Shown here piece after piece: positions 26,881-34,909 of a DNA stretch of 64,000 nt. Source of the DNA: Ancylothrix sp036704045 (GTDB lineage Bacteria; Cyanobacteriota; Cyanobacteriia; Cyanobacteriales; Oscillatoriaceae); NCBI GenBank assembly GCA_036704045.1, contig DATNQM010000019.1, positions 11,684-75,683 of the forward strand, in the 5' to 3' direction. Both the position numbers and the translations under genes were made by a program. Below the pieces are notes generated by a model. That model saw only the letters and a program-made list of their open reading frames with translations. It had not been told where the DNA came from and made no database searches. Each line of letters starts with the position of its first letter. The first letter of the stretch is position 1.

Positions 26881-27426
26881 TTACTTAAATCCTAGGTTGT
26901 TGCCTTTGCCGGCATGAACAAGGGCTAATTGTTCGTAGTGGCGGGCGTGTTCGATTAGTTCTGCTGCTTCTTCGGGGCTGATGTCGCGGATTTTTTTGGC
27001 GGGGATACCAATGACGAGGCTGTGGGGGGGGACGTCTTTGGTGACGGTGGCACCTGCGCCGACGATGCTGCCGGTGCCAATACGCACGCCGTTTAGTACA
27101 ATTGCTCCGATGCCAATTAGGCAGCCGCGTTCGATGTGGGCACTGTGAATGACGGCGCGATGCCCTATGGTGATGTATTCTTCTAGGATGGTGGGTTGGC
27201 CTGGATCGCCGTGTAGGATGGCTCCATCTTGAATGTTTGTGTGTTCGCCTATGTGGATGCGTTCGACATCGCCTCTTAGGATGGCGTTGTACCAAATACT
27301 GGCACCGGCACTGATTGTAACTTCGCCGATGATGGTACTGTTGGGGGCGACAAAGGCGGCTAGGGATAGGTCAACGGCTGGCCAAAATGAGGGGATGGGA
27401 GAATTAGGGGAATTTTCGTTTAACAT
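26881..27426 (-). CDS. Gamma carbonic anhydrase family protein (left-handed beta-helix)
   Basis: The 181-residue protein is built of hexapeptide repeats. The hallmark segments are YNAILRGDVERIHIGEHTNIQDGA, HAVIHSAHIERGCLIGIGA-like turns (here HRAVIHSAHIERGCLIG), GIGAIVLNGVRIG and VIGIPAKKIRDI. The His residues in IQDGAILHG, IGHRAVIHS and SAHIERG match the zinc positions of the Cam/YrdA/PaaY class. Activity cannot be settled, since many members bind metal without carbonic anhydrase activity. The start at 27426 gives a normal length. Confidence 0.88.
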   Translation of the reverse strand: MLNENSPNSPIPSFWPAVDLSLAAFVAPNSTIIGEVTISAGASIWYNAILRGDVERIHIGEHTNIQDGAILHGDPGQPTILEEYITIGHRAVIHSAHIERGCLIGIGAIVLNGVRIGTGSIVGAGATVTKDVPPHSLVIGIPAKKIRDISPEEAAELIEHARHYEQLALVHAGKGNNLGFK

Positions 27427-27547
27427 TGAGGCCGATTTCTGACAAAAGGTGGATAAACTTTTAGCTTAAGCTACAATGCCTCTCGTTATAATGAATTCAA
27501 CTGTTGTAGTAAAAAGATTTTCTATAAAATTAGTTGCTATCTACTCA

Positions 27548-28057
27548 ATGATTAATCCAAGTTTGCAATATCCTATTTTTGGCTCGGAAATTCAATGTCC
27601 GCACTGTCGGCAAATGATTCCGGCTCTGACTTTGACTGATACTTATCTATGTCAGCGTCATGGTGCTTTTGAGGCTAATCCGAACACGGAGGAGTTAATT
27701 CATCTTCAATCAGGGCGTCATTGGCGCCGGTGGAATAATGAATGGTATCGTCAACACACTCACCCGGATGGTATTCGGTTTGAAATTCACGAGGCTTTAG
27801 ACCGGCTTTATACGCAAGGTTATAGGGCGACTAGGGTGATTATTGCGGCTCGTTATAAGGATTTAATTAGTTCTTATTTGGAGCGTAGTACGCCTTGGCG
27901 GGGTCAGCAAGATAGTCCAAAACCTAAACTCTATGGATTGCCGGTGGAGTTTAGTTCTGAGCCTACGGAGGAACCTTGTTGGGATGTAATTAATTTTGAG
28001 TTAGAAAAGGAGCCTGGGGTTCCAATTCGTTATCCTTATTTTCGATTGTTTGAATGA
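27548..28057 (+). CDS. TIGR02652-type cyanobacterial protein
   Basis: I start at the ATG at 27548 (MINPSLQYPIFGSEIQCPHC). The ATG at 27476 adds 24 residues unlike the family. The product is 169 residues with a zinc-ribbon-like CPHC and a later Cys-x-x-His (YLCQRH), then a conserved core (SGRHWRRWNNEWYRQHTHPDG, RYKDLISSYLERSTPWRGQQ). This family is restricted to cyanobacteria and has unknown function. The preceding gene on the minus strand is divergent. Confidence 0.8.
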   Translation: MINPSLQYPIFGSEIQCPHCRQMIPALTLTDTYLCQRHGAFEANPNTEELIHLQSGRHWRRWNNEWYRQHTHPDGIRFEIHEALDRLYTQGYRATRVIIAARYKDLISSYLERSTPWRGQQDSPKPKLYGLPVEFSSEPTEEPCWDVINFELEKEPGVPIRYPYFRLFE

Positions 28058-28077
28058 TGTTTTGTGGGGTTTGGTGA

Positions 28078-28112
28078 TTAGTCTTTGGTTGTTGGAAATA
28101 ACTAAGGACTAA
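28078..28112. repeat. Imperfect inverted repeat TTAGTCTTTGGTT / AACTAAGGACTAA
   Basis: Two 13-base arms with two mismatches or GU pairs form a hairpin in the spacer between a TIGR02652 gene and a VOC gene. TTAGTCATTGGTCAT-like palindromes recur in filamentous cyanobacteria, from memory. It could also stop transcription weakly. Confidence 0.5.
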
Positions 28113-28154
28113 TGACTAATAAGGTAGGAAAAAAGTTGACAAATAGTTATTTTT

Positions 28155-28589
28155 ATGCACCACGTTTCTATACGAACTGCTAATATATATCGGGCAATGG
28201 CTTTTTATGAGTTGTTGGGTTTTAGGGTTTGTGAAAGGTTTACGGCGGGTATTACTTTGGCTTGTTGGATGGAGGGTTTGGGGGGAAGAATTGAGTTGTT
28301 ACAAATTCCTGAACCTAAGCCGGCTGCGGATGCTTTTTTTGATGAGCATTATACGGGTTATTATCATTTGTCTTTTGATCTTACTGAGAGTGCGTCGGAT
28401 TTGCCGATTTGGTTGGAAGGTTTACGGGGAAAGTTTGATGAGGCTGTGGGGGAAGGGGGAGAGTTTGTGCAGCCTTTAAAGGTTTTGTTGGAACCCACTC
28501 AGCAAATGATTGGGGAGGGGGTTTATGAGGTGGCTTTTATTGCGGATGCTGATAATTTGCCTTTGGAGTTTATTCGCCGGTTGAAATGA
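28155..28589 (+). CDS. VOC family protein (glyoxalase-like)
   Basis: The 144-residue protein has two beta-alpha-beta-beta-beta halves. It starts MHHVSIRTANIYRAMAFYELLGF. Likely metal ligands are the first His (position 2 or 3), a Glu in GGRIELLQI, the His in YYHLSFDL and the Glu in LPLEFIRRL. The family covers glyoxalase I, dioxygenases and many uncharacterised enzymes, and the substrate cannot be assigned. The ATG is 14 bases after a TTGAC word, and the gene is likely independent of the upstream one. Confidence 0.8.
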   Translation: MHHVSIRTANIYRAMAFYELLGFRVCERFTAGITLACWMEGLGGRIELLQIPEPKPAADAFFDEHYTGYYHLSFDLTESASDLPIWLEGLRGKFDEAVGEGGEFVQPLKVLLEPTQQMIGEGVYEVAFIADADNLPLEFIRRLK

Positions 28590-28644
28590 TGGGTTTATGG
28601 TTTAATGAGGGAAGATTTAATAAGAGAAGAAAGGAGTTTTTGGA

Positions 28645-29109
28645 ATGATTAAGAGTTGGTTGCGCTGGGGTTTGTTTGTGGTATTGGGGATGTTTTTGTG
28701 GTTGAGTTTTGTGGGGGGAGTTTTGGCTTTGCCGGTGGGGGATTTGTTAAAGCAGCCGGTGACGGAAGTTCGGGTTAGTTTGGGGAATGCTGAGAATGAT
28801 TTAAAGTTTATTCCAAATAATTTTGAGTTTGTGGTGGGGAAGCGCTATAAGTTGGTTTTAGATAATCCGAGTTTGCAGAAACATTATTTTACTTCTAAGG
28901 ATTTTGCTGATGCAAGTTGGACGCAAAAAGTGGAGGCGGGAAAGGTAGAAATTAAGGGGAATATTCATGAGTTGGAGTTGAAACCGGGGGCGATGGCTGA
29001 GTGGTTTTTTGTGCCGGTGAAACCGGGGAGTTATTTGTTACGTTGTCCTATTGCCGGTCATACGGAGGCGGGAATGACGGGGATGATTAAGGTTGTGGTG
29101 GATGCCTAA
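28645..29109 (+). CDS. Cupredoxin (plastocyanin/azurin-like) protein
   Basis: A signal peptide or membrane anchor (residues 1-29, ending LALPVG) precedes a cupredoxin fold. Type I copper ligands are visible: His80 in LQKHYFTSKDF, then Cys134, His139 and Met144 in LLRCPIAGHTEAGMTG. The likely location is periplasmic or lumenal. It is longer than plastocyanin and the N-terminal ligand region differs, so it is not petE. Electron transfer or copper binding is inferred from the ligands. A purine-rich AGAAAGGAG site lies eight or so bases before the ATG. Confidence 0.88.
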   Translation: MIKSWLRWGLFVVLGMFLWLSFVGGVLALPVGDLLKQPVTEVRVSLGNAENDLKFIPNNFEFVVGKRYKLVLDNPSLQKHYFTSKDFADASWTQKVEAGKVEIKGNIHELELKPGAMAEWFFVPVKPGSYLLRCPIAGHTEAGMTGMIKVVVDA

Positions 29110-29119
29110 AACCGGCTTT

Positions 29120-29941
29120 TTAAGCATCATTTGCCATTGCTGATAGTATGGCTTCCTGACTTACGGTTTGATAGATTGAGTTGAGATGTTGAGTTAACGC
29201 TTGGGAAGCATCTTTTGTAGATTTTTCTGAGGGCAAAGGAATTGAACCAAGGAGGTCTAAAATTGTCCCACTATTGGGAGGGGGAACAATGACAACGAGG
29301 GCCGATTCTAAGCTTTCTTGGTATTCCCAAAAATGCTTTATTTCTGCCTCAGAAATAGCGTCTGATGTTGTTGATTTAGGCGGAACTTCTAAAAAGTCAT
29401 TTTCGCCATTTATTCCGCGTTTTTGGCGCAATGTTTCGAGGACTTGTGCTTTGGTACGTCCCCGCAATTGAAATAAAACAAAGGGATCTTCGCTAAAGCG
29501 TTCTCCAAGTAAATAATATACTGCACTAATATGTTTACAGGGATTAGCTTTATCGGGACAACTACACCGGCTGCGGACTTCATCTAAACGAAAGGGAAAT
29601 AATCTCACACCACTGGCTGCAAAAACATCTTCAATATTGTGTGGCATTTCTCCTGTTAAAAGTTTGGCAGAAAAAATTGCTCTTTCTGCCATCATTTCAA
29701 TAATAAATTCCCATTGTTCATCACTAAAAGTATCTAACCCTATTGAAACTTTATAGGGTTGAGGATCGGTACCTTGAACAGTTGCTAAAACTTCTTCATT
29801 TTCAAATTCAATACTAAGGACATTTCCTTCTCTGGCATATTTCCAACCTCTTTCTAAACGCTTTTTAAAGCGATAAGAATTGAGTAAATCTAACCATTGT
29901 TGTGTCCACCATTGCCCATCAGCTTCTTGATTATAAATCAT
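29120..29941 (-). CDS. SWIM zinc-finger protein
   Basis: The 273-residue protein has a SWIM finger CSCPDKANPCKHISAVYY (ligands Cys126, Cys128, Cys135, His137) and a conserved upstream domain (WWTQQWLDLLNSYRFKKRLERG, SIGLDTFSDEQWEFIIEMMAE). SWIM proteins of this type are typically encoded next to a SNF2 helicase, as here (116 bases downstream of it on the same strand), and probably act with it on DNA. It ends 10 bases from the cupredoxin stop on the other strand. Confidence 0.9.
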   Translation of the reverse strand: MIYNQEADGQWWTQQWLDLLNSYRFKKRLERGWKYAREGNVLSIEFENEEVLATVQGTDPQPYKVSIGLDTFSDEQWEFIIEMMAERAIFSAKLLTGEMPHNIEDVFAASGVRLFPFRLDEVRSRCSCPDKANPCKHISAVYYLLGERFSEDPFVLFQLRGRTKAQVLETLRQKRGINGENDFLEVPPKSTTSDAISEAEIKHFWEYQESLESALVVIVPPPNSGTILDLLGSIPLPSEKSTKDASQALTQHLNSIYQTVSQEAILSAMANDA

Positions 29942-29958
29942 ACAAAAACCCCCAGTAC

Positions 29959-29998
29959 CCTCCGTGTCCTCTGTGAAACCTCTGTGTTCTCTGTGTGA
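29959..29998. repeat. Short degenerate repeat (CCTCTGTG unit)
   Basis: The spacer between the SNF2 and SWIM genes contains CCTCCGTGTCCTCTGTGAAA followed by CCTCTGTGTTCTCTGTG, a tandem-like run of (C)CTCTGTG units. It is non-coding. Confidence 0.4.
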
Positions 29999-30057
29999 AA
30001 AAAAAACCTAATATCTCATCCAAAAACCCAGAAACATTACTACCAGACAAAACTCAC

Positions 30058-33000
30058 CTAAACATCAATAATAGCATTACGGTCAAGTAATAACAGATTT
30101 CTTAATTGATCAGTATCAAGTTCTGTTAACCAATTTTCACCGTCTCCAATAACTTGTTCAGCGAGGGCTTTTTTGCTTTCTATCATATCGTGAATTTTTT
30201 CTTCGAGGGTGCCGGTGCAAACAAATTTATGAACTTGTACATTGCGAGTTTGTCCAATGCGAAATACGCGGTCGGTTGCTTGATTTTCAACCGCTGGGTT
30301 CCACCATCTATCAAAATGGAAAACATGATTTGCCCGTGTTAAATTGAGGCCAGTTCCGCCTGCTTTTAAGGATAAAATCATTATAGGCGGGCCTTGCGGG
30401 TCTTGTTGAAAACGATCTACCATTTCCTCGCGTTTTTGTTTGCTGGTACTACCGTATAAAAACAATATTTCGCGCCCTAATTTTTGTTCTAAATAAGGTT
30501 GTAATAATTTTCCCCATTCCGCAAATTGGGTAAAAATTAAGGCGCGTTCTTTTTCTGCTAAAACTTCTTCTAACATTTCTTGTAAACGCAGAAGTTTACC
30601 TGATTGTTGGGGGTTGAGGGTGCCGGTTTTGCTAAACAAAATAGGGTGATTGCAAATTTGTTTTAGCTTTACTAACAACGCTAAAATCATGCCCCGGCGT
30701 TTTATTCCTTCGGAGGATTCTATTTCGATTAAAGATTGTTCAACGCTGTTTTGATAAAGCGATGCTTGTTCTTCAGAAAGCCCGCAAAATATGTTGTTTT
30801 CTTGTTTTTCTGGTAAGTCTTGAATTATATCACGGTCAGTTTTTAAACGCCGCAAAAGAAACGGTTGAACCAGAGAACGTAAAGTTTGCAAAGATGCGCT
30901 ATCTCCGTATTTTTCAATGGGAATAGCAAAGCGGCGTTGAAAGAAGTTTTTAGCGCCTAAATATCCGGGGTTAAGAAATTCCATAATTGCCCATAATTCC
31001 GAGAGGCGATTTTCGACAGGGGTGCCGGTTAAAGCAATACGAAAATCACTTTCTATTTCGCGTACTGCTTGAGATTGTTTTGAGTCAGCATTTTTGATAT
31101 TTTGGGCTTCATCTAATACAATTCCTTGCCATTTTACACTCTGCAAATCTTTTAAATCTCGCTGAACAAGGGGATAACTGGTCAAGATTATATTTTTGCC
31201 TTTTATTGCTTTGGCAAAGGCGTTTCCTTTGGGCCGGTTATTACCATGATATTGCATGACTTTTAAGGTGGGGCCAAATTTCCTAATCTCCCTTTCCCAG
31301 TTACCTAAAACAGAGGTTGGGCAAATTAATAAAATTGGTTTTTCTAAATCATCATTTTGTTGGAGATTAAGGAAAAAAGCAATGGTTTGAATGGTGTTGT
31401 GGCAAAGGATATTATTTGCTACAAAATTATGATGTTTGTTTACTTCCAAATCATAAACCCACCCTTCATATTCAATATTCTCAATTGATTCGATTTGGCA
31501 ATAAAACACCTCTAAATCAAGCAGGCGTTGCAAATTTTGTTGAATCAAAGTCAAAAATTCTGTATCTAAATTCGCATAAGCTTCTAAGGTTTGAGTTGTC
31601 CATTTAGAAACTTTTTGTAAGCGATATTTTTGTTCTGAAACGCCGGCTAAAACACGATTGATTTCTGCAATTACTCTTTCTAAACTACTGCGAGAAAATT
31701 GTTGAGTTCCATTGATATAAACTGTGTTGTGCATTCCAAAATGACGCACCGGCAACCGTGTCATCTTAACTGCCTCCGCCACAATATCAGAAGCCGGTAT
31801 TCCTTCAACATTTGTATTGCATATTTTTTGGCAAATTTGCTCTAATTTACGCTGTTTTTCTGGATAGCTAAATCCAATTTCCTCGGAATACCGGCGCGCA
31901 GAATTTCCTCCCAATGTACCAATATAATAAGGACGAAAAATACCTGAGCCATTAGTAGCACGTTTTTGTTTAGTTGTCACCCTTAACCAAATTCCAAACC
32001 GTCGTAAAAGTGTCGAAAGTTGCTGAATAATTTGCGGTGAAGCAGTGCTTATTTCCACCGAACTCATGTTAGTGAGAACTGAACTTTCCGCATCAAAATA
32101 GTGGCGCAAAAACAGCCGCACACTATCATTATCTGCCTGCATAATAAACGGCGGAAAAACCTTCTCCCGTGAACGTTTACCCCATTGATAACCTTTCGCT
32201 TCCAAAAAACGTCGATATTCCTGAGAATTAACACGCAAAACCGGCACTTTTCCAGGGAACTCTTGAATACTCGGACAATTGATTTTCAACCCATAGCGAA
32301 TACCGATACGATGCAATATCTGGCGTAATTCCTCTAAGCAGAATTTATCATTTTGAGTAATCGTTAAAGTTCCAAATTGGCTATTTTCATATCCCTCCGA
32401 AATTTGCCATGCCAAAAACTGAACTAAATCAGGATCTTCTGCTTTTCCATTCCAGCACAATTTTGCCGGCACACAAATATAATTCCCCACCTTAAAATCA
32501 TTTGTCCAACCATCTCGCGTCAGCAACTTATGCCGGCGAGTCATTGTAATACTACTGCCATCTTTAAGCGTTACTTTCCGCAACGTTTCTCGTACTTGTT
32601 GCCGGTATAAACGCCCTACAGAAGCTTGGACAATTTTGCCTGTATTTTCATCTATCGAATTAACCCATAATTCCTGAGTTGTTTTTGCCCAAAAACCCTC
32701 CCCATCAAACTCAGTTTTTCCTGCATAATTTTCCCAAATTTCTTGAGCTTTTTCAAGTTTGCCATTCACAAAAACATTGCTATCTCCCGTCGTGCATTTT
32801 CCTAACCCCATATCGTCCGCTAAACACGCACCTAAACCCCACTTTTCTAAAAATGCTAACCACCCCGCCCCACGCGCCTGATAATCTCTTAATTTTCCTT
32901 TAAAATTATCCGGCGTTTCTATTGCTTCTACTCCGCGATTTGTTGTTAAATTAGCAAACAAATCTTGCAAAGCCCCCGCCGCTTCAAAATTCACCACCGG

Positions 33001-34635
33001 CAACTTTTCAATTGTCTGCGTATCTCCGGTCGCTAACCTCAGTGCATCTTGCAAAGAAACTGCCATCTGATCTTTACGCCCGGCAAAAAACACTTCCGCA
33101 GCCTTCACATCCGACTGACGTAACTCTACCCACTCCCCATTAATTTCCACAAGTGGCGAATTTAACCTAACTAATTTATCAAATTCTGCCTTAGAAATTT
33201 TCTGGCCGCCAATGGTTAATTCCCATTTAAAATTGAGCAAACTTTGTAAGTTAATTTTATCGGTTTTTTTTAATTTAGGTGTTTCGGCTTTAATACTCAA
33301 CCCCAGCCGGTTTGCCCAACCTTCTCGGTTTGCTAAACTTCCCGGTAAAACTACCCCTAAACCGCTATCTTCAAACCGCCATGCACCGGCTTTTAAAAAT
33401 TCATAAGCTTGCAAAGGATTTAAATGACAAAACACCGGCGCTGCTTCATTTAAACTTGGTTCAATGGCAGGATTTAAACGCGATGCTAAACCCAAACCTT
33501 TTAAAAGTTTTTCTTGGGGTTGTTCTATGGTTCTTCCTTTATAAATTAATCGTTCCACCGGCCTATTCCAAATAACTTTTGCCTCTACTACTAACTCTGG
33601 ATCATCAGCCGCCTGCAAACCATAATTTAACTGCCAATTACCTTTACCATTTTCCGGTGGTTGTAAGGAAAAACACGCCCTAAATTCCTCTTGTTTTAAG
33701 AGTTCATAATCTATGGGTGCTGTCCAACTTTTTAAGGCTGTTTCCAGCGATTCCCATTGCTGCAAATTCCCTCGCATTTGCCCAGATTTTGCGCCTAAAG
33801 CTGTTAAAAATTCTTTTGCCGGCTGCGGGGTAATAGGTGCCGTTAAAGTCTCGCTAATTACGCGAATTTGAGCGTCAAGCGATGCTGATAAAAAATTAAG
33901 CAATAATTCTTTTGAGGAAATTGGTAAATTAATAGCTAAATCGTTTTTTGTAGATAATTTTTTTTGATACGTTCGACAACTTAAAGGCATTTGTTTACTA
34001 AATTTTTGCAACCTTTCTCGATCTATTGTGCTATCTAACAACGGTTGCCAAACTGCAAAATAAGAATTTTCTTGTTGTTGAAGGGCCGGTAAAAACTTTC
34101 CCCTAGCCCGCAAATCTAAACCCCAGCGCGTCACATAACTCCAAAACCTCAAATTTCCCCCAAAAAACGATTCTTCGCCTAAATTTCCCAAGGGAAGCCC
34201 TTGAAGAAATTCTGTAGCTTCCCTTGCATTTAAACAAAGACCTTCTATTTGCCAAGGGTGAAGAAAAATCTCACTTTTTTCTGGATGATTTTCGTCAATA
34301 CTTGTTGAGGGTTGTGCTTCTAAACTACCTGATAATAAAAATTTTGTGGGTAAAGCAATTTCTAAAGTTTGCCATTTTTCCTCTTCTAAGTTTTGGTTAG
34401 ATTTTGATTTTTTATTCTTGGTATCTGGTCTTTTAAAACCTTGCCATTTAAGCTTGTTGGCTTGTTGAAGTGTTTGCAAAAAATTTAATAATTCAGTCGA
34501 TGACATCGCAAATGGATAGCTAGTCGTTTCTGTCGATGTTGCATTTAATGGCCCAACTCGACGCCAAACTTCTCCCCAAATAAATAAAAATCCGCCTGTT
34601 GGCTGAACTACCCAGCTACCATGTAAAATTGCCAT
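30058..34635 (-). CDS. SNF2-family helicase containing an intein
   Basis: The 1525-residue precursor has a long N-terminal region (about 1-580) as in bacterial Rad54-like SNF2 proteins, then helicase lobe 1 (LRDYQARGAGWLAFL, Walker A DDMGLGK|T, DEAQ box in VLDEAQNIKN) and lobe 2 (FTQFAEWGKLLQPYL, GGTGLNLTRANHVFHFDRWWNPAVENQATDRVFRIGQ). Walker A is interrupted by a 467-residue intein (next entry). After splicing the product would be about 1058 residues, a normal cyanobacterial length. The ATPase is inactive until splicing, because the GK and T of Walker A are separated. It moves on double-stranded DNA and probably remodels DNA-protein complexes. A SWIM gene follows on the same strand. The start is the ATG at 34635. 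Confidence 0.92.
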   Translation of the reverse strand: MAILHGSWVVQPTGGFLFIWGEVWRRVGPLNATSTETTSYPFAMSSTELLNFLQTLQQANKLKWQGFKRPDTKNKKSKSNQNLEEEKWQTLEIALPTKFLLSGSLEAQPSTSIDENHPEKSEIFLHPWQIEGLCLNAREATEFLQGLPLGNLGEESFFGGNLRFWSYVTRWGLDLRARGKFLPALQQQENSYFAVWQPLLDSTIDRERLQKFSKQMPLSCRTYQKKLSTKNDLAINLPISSKELLLNFLSASLDAQIRVISETLTAPITPQPAKEFLTALGAKSGQMRGNLQQWESLETALKSWTAPIDYELLKQEEFRACFSLQPPENGKGNWQLNYGLQAADDPELVVEAKVIWNRPVERLIYKGRTIEQPQEKLLKGLGLASRLNPAIEPSLNEAAPVFCHLNPLQAYEFLKAGAWRFEDSGLGVVLPGSLANREGWANRLGLSIKAETPKLKKTDKINLQSLLNFKWELTIGGQKISKAEFDKLVRLNSPLVEINGEWVELRQSDVKAAEVFFAGRKDQMAVSLQDALRLATGDTQTIEKLPVVNFEAAGALQDLFANLTTNRGVEAIETPDNFKGKLRDYQARGAGWLAFLEKWGLGACLADDMGLGKCTTGDSNVFVNGKLEKAQEIWENYAGKTEFDGEGFWAKTTQELWVNSIDENTGKIVQASVGRLYRQQVRETLRKVTLKDGSSITMTRRHKLLTRDGWTNDFKVGNYICVPAKLCWNGKAEDPDLVQFLAWQISEGYENSQFGTLTITQNDKFCLEELRQILHRIGIRYGLKINCPSIQEFPGKVPVLRVNSQEYRRFLEAKGYQWGKRSREKVFPPFIMQADNDSVRLFLRHYFDAESSVLTNMSSVEISTASPQIIQQLSTLLRRFGIWLRVTTKQKRATNGSGIFRPYYIGTLGGNSARRYSEEIGFSYPEKQRKLEQICQKICNTNVEGIPASDIVAEAVKMTRLPVRHFGMHNTVYINGTQQFSRSSLERVIAEINRVLAGVSEQKYRLQKVSKWTTQTLEAYANLDTEFLTLIQQNLQRLLDLEVFYCQIESIENIEYEGWVYDLEVNKHHNFVANNILCHNTIQTIAFFLNLQQNDDLEKPILLICPTSVLGNWEREIRKFGPTLKVMQYHGNNRPKGNAFAKAIKGKNIILTSYPLVQRDLKDLQSVKWQGIVLDEAQNIKNADSKQSQAVREIESDFRIALTGTPVENRLSELWAIMEFLNPGYLGAKNFFQRRFAIPIEKYGDSASLQTLRSLVQPFLLRRLKTDRDIIQDLPEKQENNIFCGLSEEQASLYQNSVEQSLIEIESSEGIKRRGMILALLVKLKQICNHPILFSKTGTLNPQQSGKLLRLQEMLEEVLAEKERALIFTQFAEWGKLLQPYLEQKLGREILFLYGSTSKQKREEMVDRFQQDPQGPPIMILSLKAGGTGLNLTRANHVFHFDRWWNPAVENQATDRVFRIGQTRNVQVHKFVCTGTLEEKIHDMIESKKALAEQVIGDGENWLTELDTDQLRNLLLLDRNAIIDV
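31396..32796 (-). other. Intein inside the SNF2 Walker A motif
   Basis: The insertion begins with Cys at residue 614 directly after DDMGLGK and ends with CHN at residue 1080, followed by Thr (TIQTIAFFLNL). Splicing signatures are visible: block A at CTTGDSNVFV, block B at SITMTRRHKLLTRDGW with TxxH, block F at YEGWVYDLEVNKHHNFVA, block G at ILCHN. Between them is a homing-endonuclease region with two LAGLIDADG-like motifs (FLAWQISEGYE and LFLRHYFDAES), whose acidic residues E747 and D848 are kept. The SNF2 Walker A site is a known intein hot spot, which supports the call. Removal would join GK to T and restore Walker A. Confidence 0.93.
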
Positions 34636-34909
34636 TTTCTTTACAAACCTTCAAATAAAAACTGTGCTTAACTATGCGTTATCTAATTATGCTCAAACCT
34701 TTTTTATTAGACGATTTTTTTAAAAAAATTTACCAACTTATCTTAAAAATTAACGTCAATTTATGGCCAAATGCACTCAAAATTGACCACAATCAGGTTT
34801 ATTACAAGATGCGAAGCAAAGTAAATATTACGCCAATTCTTACTCACCAGTGACCTGTGATGAATGCTACGATTGGCGTAGAGAAGAATAAAGAAGGAAA
34901 ACGTACTGC

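Noticed and set aside
26885..27295. Basic Arg/His-rich frame overlapping the gamma-carbonic-anhydrase gene
   Set aside because: Out-of-frame shadow on the same strand with an extreme composition; no ribosome site.
30154..30342. Antisense frames over the SNF2 gene
   Set aside because: Short shadows, no start signals.
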